From CAYHPY01 sp964358485 (GTDB taxonomy: Bacteria > Elusimicrobiota > Elusimicrobia > UBA1565 > UBA9628): DNA of 5,105 bases. Shown piece after piece: positions 1-5,105 of the stretch. Location of the stretch: assembly GCA_964358485.1 (NCBI GenBank), contig CAYHPY010000172.1, positions 1-5,105 of the forward strand. Reading direction: 5' to 3'. Position 1 is the first letter of the stretch; every line of letters begins with the position of its first letter. The notes below the pieces were generated by a model. It did no database searches and was not told where the DNA came from. It saw nothing but the letters and a program-made list of their open reading frames with translations. Position numbers and translations under genes: made by a program.

Positions 1-1
1 C

Positions 2-655
2 TTTGGCCGAGCGTTTCGGGGCCCAGGCCGGGGAATCGACGCCGGGCCTCGCTACAATATCGCGCCCAGCCAGCCGGGCGTCGTCGTCCTGGCTGAACCG
101 GAGCGGGTGTTGCGGCTCGCCCGGTGGGGGCTGGTGCCCTCCTGGGCCAAGGACCCGGCCATCGGCGCCAAGCTCATCAACGCCCGCGCCGAAACCCTGG
201 CCGAAAAACCCAGCTTCAAACGGGCCCTGGAAAGCCGGCGCTGCCTGGTCCCGGCCGACGGCTTCTATGAATGGGCCCGGAAGGGCTCGCGAAAAATTCC
301 CCATCGCTTCACGCTCAAGGACGGCGGCCTCTTCGCCTTCGCCGGCCTCCGGGAAACCTGGCGCGAGCCCGGGGGAGGCTTGCTGGAATCGTTTACCATC
401 GTCACCACGCAGGCCAACGACTTGCTAAAATCCGTGCATGACCGAATGCCCGTCATCCTCCGGCGCGAGGACGAGCCGCTGTGGCTTGATCCCAAAACCG
501 GAGCGACGGCCGAAGTGAAGGGCCTCCTGCGGCCCTTTCCCGCCGAGGACATGGCCGCCGCCGAGGTTTCGCCGCTGGTCAACTCCCCCAAAAACGACGG
601 GCCGGCCTGCCTGGCCGCCCCCCAACCGCCCGATGATCTTCTCCCTCTTTTTTAA
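2..655 (+). CDS. SRAP-domain (YedK/HMCES-like) abasic-site DNA-protein crosslinking protein, 5' partial
   Basis: The visible 217 codons carry the core SRAP signatures: RYNIAPSQ (bases 50-73), RWGLVPSWAKDP, INARAET, RRCLVPADGFYEW (about 236-274), HDRMPVIL (437-460) and the C-terminal VSPLVNSPKNDGP. Known family members link covalently through Cys2 to abasic sites in single-stranded DNA, shielding them from breakage. The Asn of RYNIAP (56-58), the Glu of YEW (269-271) and the His of HDRMP (437-439) match the other active-site residues described for YedK. The N-terminal MCGRF stretch with Cys2, some 20 residues, lies left of the window. The GTG at 107 is not the real start, because starting there would remove RYNIAP. 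The first bases appear to need a different frame (LAERFG in the frame beginning at base 3), so a frameshift or sequence error near bases 17-50 is likely. The 3' end overlaps the channel gene by 23 bases. Family assignment is firm; whether the gene is intact is not known. Confidence 0.93.
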   Translation, partial: FGRAFRGPGRGIDAGPRYNIAPSQPGVVVLAEPERVLRLARWGLVPSWAKDPAIGAKLINARAETLAEKPSFKRALESRRCLVPADGFYEWARKGSRKIPHRFTLKDGGLFAFAGLRETWREPGGGLLESFTIVTTQANDLLKSVHDRMPVILRREDEPLWLDPKTGATAEVKGLLRPFPAEDMAAAEVSPLVNSPKNDGPACLAAPQPPDDLLPLF

Positions 656-1874
656 ACTCCTCCTCGCCGCGGCCTCGGCCCAGGCTCCCGCCACTCTCAA
701 GCAGGCTTATGAGTTGGCCTTGCGCCACAGCGAAAGCATCGCGGCCAGCGAGCAATCCATCAAGGAGGCGGAGGCGCTCTACCGCCGGGCCCTCGGGGGG
801 GCCGGGCCCGAACTTTCCTTCCGGACCGCCGCGGACTGGGAGGACGAGCAAGGCTCCCGGCTGTCGCCTTCCTCCCAGAGCGGCCTGCGCCTGGCCAAAA
901 CGGATTTGACCGGCTACCGGGAGCTGGCGGCGGTCCGGGCCGCCAAGGCCGACGAGAACCGGAAAGGCCAATTGCGCCGACGCGCCGAACAACTGCTCCT
1001 GGGAGACGTCGCGGGCGCGTTTTTCGGCCTGCTCCAGGCGCGGGAAAACGTCGACGCCACCAAGCGCCTCATCGAGCTGGCCGACCAGCGCCGCACGGAG
1101 CTTCGGGAGCGCGTCCGCGTGGGGCGCAACCGGGAAGCCGACGTCGTGGGCCAGGATTTCCAGGCCGCGGCCCTGCGGTCCCAATTGGAGGAAAGCACCC
1201 GGCAGGCGGAGGCTCGGACCGACCTGCTCTCCTACCTGGTCCACGGGCCGTTCGGGGAACCCACGGCTCCCGCGCCCGCGCCGACGGCGGCCCGCCCCCT
1301 GGAGGACTATCTCGCGCGGGTCGAGACCCGGCCGGACCTGCGCGCCGCCGCGGAGGGGGTCCGGGAGGCGGATCAACTGGTCCGCTCCGAGCAAGCCGGC
1401 CGCCTGCCCCGGGTGGGGGCCCAGGCCAACCTCTATTCGCATCGCCCCGCTTCCTTAAAGGACAACCGGTGGGATGCTTCCCTCACCCTCGGCCTGCCGC
1501 TCTGGTCCTGGGGCGAAGTCACCGCCTCGGTGGACGCCGCCCGGGCCCGCGCGGGACGCCAGGAACTCGAGCTTCAGTCCCTGCGCCGCCTGGCCCAATT
1601 GGAGGTCCGCAACGCTTATCGGGACCTGGCCTCCGCCCGCCGCCAGCTTGAGCTTCGGCGCCAAGCCGTCGAGCTCGCCGAGAAGGACCATGACTTGCAA
1701 GACCGGGACGAGAAGCGGGGCCTGGTGACCGCCTTGGAAGGATTGGAGTCGCTCAACCGCCTCAACGGCGCGCGCCTTTCCTACAACAACGCCTTGCTGG
1801 CGGTCCGCTTGGCCTCCATCAACCTCGACGTGGCCTCCGGGGCCGAAGGCGGAGAAGTCGAGCTCCTGAAATGA
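633..1874 (+). CDS. TolC-family outer-membrane efflux channel protein
   Basis: This 413-residue protein matches the outer membrane efflux protein (OEP/TolC) family, which forms trimeric channels joining the periplasm to the outside. Residues 1-18 form a signal peptide (hydrophobic core about 2-15, likely cleavage after AQA). There is no lipobox Cys, so it is not an OprM-type lipoprotein. Two OEP repeats are visible. The first runs about 21-205, starting TLKQAYELALRHSESIA, with long helices at 96-200. The second runs about 222-400, starting with the RPDLRAA motif and continuing through LPRVGAQANLYSH and LPLWSWGE (288-295), the usual end of a barrel strand before a helix. It ends in a typical RLSYNNALLAVRLASINLDVASG helix. 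A short Pro/Ala linker (207-221) separates the repeats. The length is towards the short end for the family (E. coli TolC is about 490 with its signal). ATG 633 is the first usable start after an in-frame stop at 426-428 and gives a clean signal peptide, but it has no Shine-Dalgarno sequence. The gene overlaps the RND pump gene by 4 bases. Confidence 0.93.
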   Translation: MIFSLFFKLLLAAASAQAPATLKQAYELALRHSESIAASEQSIKEAEALYRRALGGAGPELSFRTAADWEDEQGSRLSPSSQSGLRLAKTDLTGYRELAAVRAAKADENRKGQLRRRAEQLLLGDVAGAFFGLLQARENVDATKRLIELADQRRTELRERVRVGRNREADVVGQDFQAAALRSQLEESTRQAEARTDLLSYLVHGPFGEPTAPAPAPTAARPLEDYLARVETRPDLRAAAEGVREADQLVRSEQAGRLPRVGAQANLYSHRPASLKDNRWDASLTLGLPLWSWGEVTASVDAARARAGRQELELQSLRRLAQLEVRNAYRDLASARRQLELRRQAVELAEKDHDLQDRDEKRGLVTALEGLESLNRLNGARLSYNNALLAVRLASINLDVASGAEGGEVELLK

Positions 1875-4800
1875 TCCTCTCGGACCTCGCCATCAAAAAG
1901 CCGGTCTTCGCCTGGATGCTGATGCTCTCGCTCCTGCTCTTCGGCGGGATCGCCTTCACCCGGCTCGGGGTGTCCCAAAATCCGGACGTGGACTCGCCCG
2001 TGGTCAACGTGCGGCTAAACTGGGAAGGCGCCGCCCCCGGCGTCATGGAAAACGAGGTGGTCGACCCCGTGGAGGAGGCCCTCATGACCGTGGAGGGCAT
2101 CCAGAAAATACGCTCCACCACGCGCTTTGGCAGCGCCCAGCTCACGGCGGAGTTCGCCCTGGACCGGGACATCGACGCCGCGGTCCAGGACGTGCAGACC
2201 CGCATCGCCCAGGCCCAGCGCAACCTCCCCCGGGAATTGGACCCTCCCATCATCCAGAAGGTCAATCCCGAGGACCAGCCCATCATGTGGGTCGGGGTCT
2301 CAGGAACCAGGCCCATCATGGAGCTGACCTCTCTGGTCCGCGACCGGCTTCTGGACCGGTTCCAAACGGTTCCCGGAGCCGGTGAAGTTTCTCTCGGCGG
2401 CTACACCGACCCCAACCTCCGCGTCTGGCTCAACCCCGGAAAGATGCGGGACCTCCAGATCACGGTGGACGACGCGGTGTCGGCCATCCAAGCCCAGCAC
2501 TCCGAGCTCCCCGGAGGGGTCCTTCAAACCACCCAGCTCGAGCAGAGCGTCCGCGTCATGGGGGAGGCTTCTTCGGTCAAGGAGTTCGGAAAAATCACCA
2601 TCCCCCAGAGAGTCGGGCAGGGCATCCTCTGGCGCACGATCCGCATCGAGGACATCGCGACGGTCGAGGAAGGCCTGGCCGACGTCCGGCGCCTCTCGCG
2701 GGTCAACGGCGAAACCTCCCTGGGCCTGGGCATCCGCAAGCAGCGCGGGGCCAACGCCGTCGAGGTCGGACGCGGGGTCAAGGAGCGGATCGCCCAGCTT
2801 TCCAAGGAGCTTCCCGAGGGGGTCAAGGTCGGGGTCAATTTCGACACCACCCGCTTCACCGAGGAAAACATCCACGAACTTTTGACCACCTTGGCCTTGG
2901 CGGTTTTTCTCACAGCCCTGGTCTGCTGGCTTTTCCTGGGCTCCTGGAGTTCGACCCTGAACGTCATCCTCGCCATCCCCACGGCCCTGGGCGGAACCTT
3001 GGTGGTGATGTATTTCATGGGGTTCACCCTCAACACCATCACCTTGATGGCGATCTCACTGGTGATCGGGATCGTGGTGGACGACGCCATCGTAGTATTA
3101 GAGAACATCGCCCGCCACCGGGAGGGCGGCAAGTCCCTGATCGCGGCCGCCGTCCACGGAGCCAGGGAAATCCTGTTCTCGGTCATCGTCATCTCCAGCG
3201 CGGTGGCGGCGATCTTTTTGCCCGTGGCCTTCATGCGGGGCCTGATCGGAAAGTTCTTCTACGAATTCGGCGTCACGATCTCGGTGGCGGTGGCGTTCTC
3301 CCTGCTGGAGGCGATCACCTTGGCCCCGATGCGTTGCAGCCAATTCCTCCAGGTCGGCCACGAAACCGGCGTCGGCCGCTTCATGGATCGCCTGATGCAC
3401 TCCCTGACGGCCCTCTACCGCCGCGGCCTGGAGGCCGCCCTGCGCCGGCCCTGGACCGTGATTCTCACCTCCGCGGCGCTGTTTGCGGCCTCGCTGGCCA
3501 TTTCCGGTCGACTGCGGCGCGAAATGACCCCGCCGATGGACCAGGGGACCTTCACCGTCCGCTTCCAAACCCCCCCGGGCTCGTCCCTGGCGGCCACCGA
3601 CGAGGCCTTCCGGAAAGTCGAGGCTTGGTTCAAGGAGCGCCCCGAGGTCCTCAAGTACTTCGGCACCGTGGGGGGATTTGGGGGCGGCGAGGTCAACACC
3701 GGGATGATCTTCGTCACCATGAAACCCCCGGCGGAGCGTCCTCGTTCCGCCAAGAAAAAGGGCAAGCCGATTTCCCAGCAGGAATTCATGGCCGTCGTGC
3801 GCAAAGGGCTCAAGGATGTGCAGGGCCTGCGGCGCGTGGCCCTCCAGGACCGGTCGCTCACCATCGGCTCCGGGGGCGGACGAGGTTTTCCCATTGAGCT
3901 CTCGGTCCGCGGTCCGGATTGGGAAAAGCTCGGCGAGTACGCCGAGGCCATCCGCGAGAAGCTCCAGGACTCGGGGCTTGCCGTGGACGTCGACACCAGC
4001 TACCAGGTCGGCATCCCGGAGGTCCGCATCGTTCCGGACCGCGACAAGGCGGCCCAACGGGGCGTCACGGTGACCGCCATTGCCCGCACCATCAATTCGA
4101 CGGTCGGCGGCGTCCGGGTGGGCAAATACACCAAGGGCGGGCGGCGCTACGACATCCGGGTGAGCGCCGCCGACCAGAACCGCAAGGGCCAGGCCGACAT
4201 CTCTCGGCTTTGGGTCCGCAACGTCCGCGGGGAGCTGGTCCCGTTGTCGGAGGTCACCCGCATCGTTTCCCAACCCACCTTGCTCTCCATCCAACGGGAG
4301 GACCGGGAGCGAGCGGTGACCGTCTTCGGAAACGTGGCCCCCGGAAAATCCCAAGCCGAGGCCATCGCCCAGGCCCAGGTCATCGCCAAGGGCATGCTGC
4401 CCGAAGGTTACCGCATCGCCACGACCGGCCAGGCCGAGGAATTCCAAAACGCCTTCCGGGAATTGACCTTGGCCCTGATCCTCGGGATTGCGGTCGCCTA
4501 CATGATACTCGGGGCGCAGTTCAACAGCTTCATCCATCCCTTCACGATCCTGCTGGCGCTTCCCTTCAGCCTCTCGGGCGCCTTGGCCGCCCTGTGGCTG
4601 GCCGACTACTCGCTCAACATGATGAGCCTGATCGGGATCCTGCTGCTCATGGGCATTGTGAAAAAGAACTCGATCCTGCTGGTGGAGTTCACCAATTCCC
4701 GGCGAGCCGCGGGCCTGGACCTCCACGCGGCCTTGCTGGAGGCATGCCCCCTGCGCCTGCGGCCGATCCTCATGACCTCCTTGGCCATCGTGGCGGGCGC

Positions 4801-5014
4801 CGTTCCCGCCGCCTTAAGCCTCGGCCCCGGAGCGGAACTGCGCGCCCCGATGAGCGCGGTCGTCATCGGCGGGACCTTGGTCTCGACGCTGATGACCCTC
4901 TTCGTCGTCCCCTGCGCCTACTCCCTGCTGGCCCGGTTGGAGTCCGGGAAGCTGCGGGCCCGCATGGCCGAGGTGGACACGGTCCTCGCCGAATCCGAAA
5001 CGGACCGTCCCTGA
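1871..5014 (+). CDS. RND multidrug efflux transporter, HAE1 (AcrB-like) inner-membrane pump
   Basis: This 1047-residue protein (AcrB has 1049) is a proton-driven exporter that works as a trimer in the inner membrane. The layout is canonical: TM1 about 11-31, first porter/docking region 32-335, TM2-TM6 about 337-487, TM7 about 528-545, second porter/docking region 555-860, and TM8-TM12 about 863-1015. The proton-relay residues are present: D404 and D405 in TM4 (GIVVDDAIVVLENI; AcrB D407/D408), K932 in TM10 (KKNSILLVEF; K940), and R962 and T969 around TM11 (LRLRPILMTS; R971/T978). Sequences such as PVVNVRLNWEGAAP and PPIIQKVNPEDQPIMW fit HAE1 rather than the heavy-metal (CusA) branch. ATG 1871 overlaps the channel gene's stop as ATGA, so translation is probably coupled; a GGAG lies 16 bases upstream, too far to be a strong ribosome site. 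Substrate cannot be told from sequence. The drug pocket and TM6 differ from AcrB (see findings). No periplasmic adaptor gene is adjacent. Confidence 0.96.
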   Translation: MILSDLAIKKPVFAWMLMLSLLLFGGIAFTRLGVSQNPDVDSPVVNVRLNWEGAAPGVMENEVVDPVEEALMTVEGIQKIRSTTRFGSAQLTAEFALDRDIDAAVQDVQTRIAQAQRNLPRELDPPIIQKVNPEDQPIMWVGVSGTRPIMELTSLVRDRLLDRFQTVPGAGEVSLGGYTDPNLRVWLNPGKMRDLQITVDDAVSAIQAQHSELPGGVLQTTQLEQSVRVMGEASSVKEFGKITIPQRVGQGILWRTIRIEDIATVEEGLADVRRLSRVNGETSLGLGIRKQRGANAVEVGRGVKERIAQLSKELPEGVKVGVNFDTTRFTEENIHELLTTLALAVFLTALVCWLFLGSWSSTLNVILAIPTALGGTLVVMYFMGFTLNTITLMAISLVIGIVVDDAIVVLENIARHREGGKSLIAAAVHGAREILFSVIVISSAVAAIFLPVAFMRGLIGKFFYEFGVTISVAVAFSLLEAITLAPMRCSQFLQVGHETGVGRFMDRLMHSLTALYRRGLEAALRRPWTVILTSAALFAASLAISGRLRREMTPPMDQGTFTVRFQTPPGSSLAATDEAFRKVEAWFKERPEVLKYFGTVGGFGGGEVNTGMIFVTMKPPAERPRSAKKKGKPISQQEFMAVVRKGLKDVQGLRRVALQDRSLTIGSGGGRGFPIELSVRGPDWEKLGEYAEAIREKLQDSGLAVDVDTSYQVGIPEVRIVPDRDKAAQRGVTVTAIARTINSTVGGVRVGKYTKGGRRYDIRVSAADQNRKGQADISRLWVRNVRGELVPLSEVTRIVSQPTLLSIQREDRERAVTVFGNVAPGKSQAEAIAQAQVIAKGMLPEGYRIATTGQAEEFQNAFRELTLALILGIAVAYMILGAQFNSFIHPFTILLALPFSLSGALAALWLADYSLNMMSLIGILLLMGIVKKNSILLVEFTNSRRAAGLDLHAALLEACPLRLRPILMTSLAIVAGAVPAALSLGPGAELRAPMSAVVIGGTLVSTLMTLFVVPCAYSLLARLESGKLRARMAEVDTVLAESETDRP

Positions 5015-5022
5015 CCGGACGG
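5005..5022 (+). other. Short GC hairpin over the pump stop codon
   Basis: CCGTCC (5005-5010) and GGACGG (5017-5022) are perfect inverted arms around a 6-base loop that includes the TGA stop of the pump gene. No T-run follows, so it does not look like an intrinsic terminator. The right arm touches the start of the next gene's Shine-Dalgarno sequence. In DNA this rich in G+C, a 6-bp stem can arise by chance. Confidence 0.25.
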
Positions 5023-5028
5023 AAGGAA
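5021..5028 (+). promoter_or_regulatory. Shine-Dalgarno sequence for the downstream gene
   Basis: GGAAGGAA ends 7 bases before ATG 5036, a good match and spacing for a ribosome binding site. It is the only strong one visible in the window and supports ATG 5036 as a genuine start. It sits only 6 bases after the pump's stop codon. Confidence 0.7.
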
Positions 5029-5035
5029 CCGCTCC

Positions 5036-5105
5036 ATGTTCCCGGATTATCTAAGAGCCTATCCCAATAACTGGAAAGCCCTTCGGTCGCGCGATTTTGG
5101 CTTCT
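5036..5105 (+). CDS. Start of an unidentified gene, possibly an MFS transporter, 3' partial
   Basis: Only the first 23 codons are in the window, reading MFPDYLRAYPNNWKALRSRDFGF and open to the edge. The start is backed by a strong Shine-Dalgarno sequence, and the 21-base gap after the pump gene suggests the same operon. The visible part is polar and lacks a signal peptide or lipobox, so it does not look like the start of a periplasmic adaptor. The ALRSRDFGF stretch recalls the ALR-x-R-[DN]-F-R-L-[FL]-W segment just before TM1 in many major facilitator (MFS) transporters. That is pattern memory over about nine residues, so the family is tentative, although the existence of the gene is likely. 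Confidence 0.6.
   Translation, partial: MFPDYLRAYPNNWKALRSRDFGF

Noticed and set aside
107..109. GTG as start of the SRAP gene
   Set aside because: The reading frame is open to the window edge and carries the conserved RYNIAPSQ motif before this codon, so the true start is upstream.
645..657. T6 run followed by AAAC as a programmed frameshift site joining SRAP to the channel protein
   Set aside because: The heptamer is out of phase for -1 slippage in either gene. A +1 slip at TTT-TAA would bury a signal peptide inside a fusion, which makes little sense; simple gene overlap explains the arrangement.
579..1442. 287-codon open frame on the minus strand opposite the channel gene
   Set aside because: Low-complexity Gly/Pro/Arg/Leu-rich product with no recognisable domain, opposite a well-supported TolC-family gene.
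2203..4378. Exact 16-base repeat CATCGCCCAGGCCCAG at 2203-2218 and 4363-4378
   Set aside because: Both copies encode IAQAQ-type residues in the pump using the gene's favoured codons and do not sit at equivalent places in its two halves, so chance codon use is enough.
3098..4726. Long open frame (542 codons) on the minus strand opposite the RND gene
   Set aside because: It lies wholly opposite a clearly recognised pump gene, and its product is rich in Gly, Asp, His and Arg with no family motif, as expected from the G/C-biased third positions of the real gene.
5005..5022. Rho-independent terminator after the pump gene
   Set aside because: No T-run follows the stem, and the next gene starts only 21 bases after the stop with a strong ribosome site.
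3919..5070. 383-codon plus-strand open frame overlapping the 3' part of the pump gene
   Set aside because: Its product is dominated by Gly, Pro, Arg and His with no hydrophobic core; it is an out-of-frame reading of the pump gene.

Overview
This is a GC-rich window (about two thirds G+C by eye). Three genes lie on the + strand and overlap end to end, and a fourth begins at the right edge. A TolC-type outer-membrane channel and an RND inner-membrane pump indicate a Gram-negative (diderm) bacterium. I cannot name a phylum. The codon preference (strong G/C at third positions) looks the same across the genes, and I see no mobile element, tRNA, rRNA, CRISPR array or clear promoter.

Layout. Positions 2-655 hold the 5'-truncated 3' end of a SRAP (YedK/HMCES-type) abasic-site DNA-protein crosslinking protein. 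Positions 633-1874 hold a TolC-family outer-membrane efflux channel with a signal peptide. Positions 1871-5014 hold a full-length RND transporter of the HAE1 (AcrB-like) class with its proton-relay residues intact. Positions 5036-5105 hold the first 23 codons of another gene, preceded by a good Shine-Dalgarno sequence; its start faintly resembles the N-terminus of an MFS transporter. There is no gene-free stretch longer than 21 bases.

How the genes work together. The channel and pump overlap by 4 bases (ATGA), so they are almost certainly co-translated and form two of the three parts of a tripartite efflux system. The third part, the periplasmic adaptor (HlyD/AcrA family), is not between them and does not appear to start directly downstream. 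It must lie upstream of the SRAP gene, further downstream, or elsewhere. The SRAP gene overlaps the channel gene by 23 bases and is probably in the same transcript, although a functional link between abasic-site repair and efflux is only a guess.

Points worth a second look are an apparent one-base frameshift near the 5' end of the SRAP gene, the missing adaptor, the absence of a ribosome binding site before the channel gene, and departures from AcrB in the pump's drug pocket and sixth membrane helix. I do not see a previously undescribed system here; this is mostly an ordinary efflux operon.
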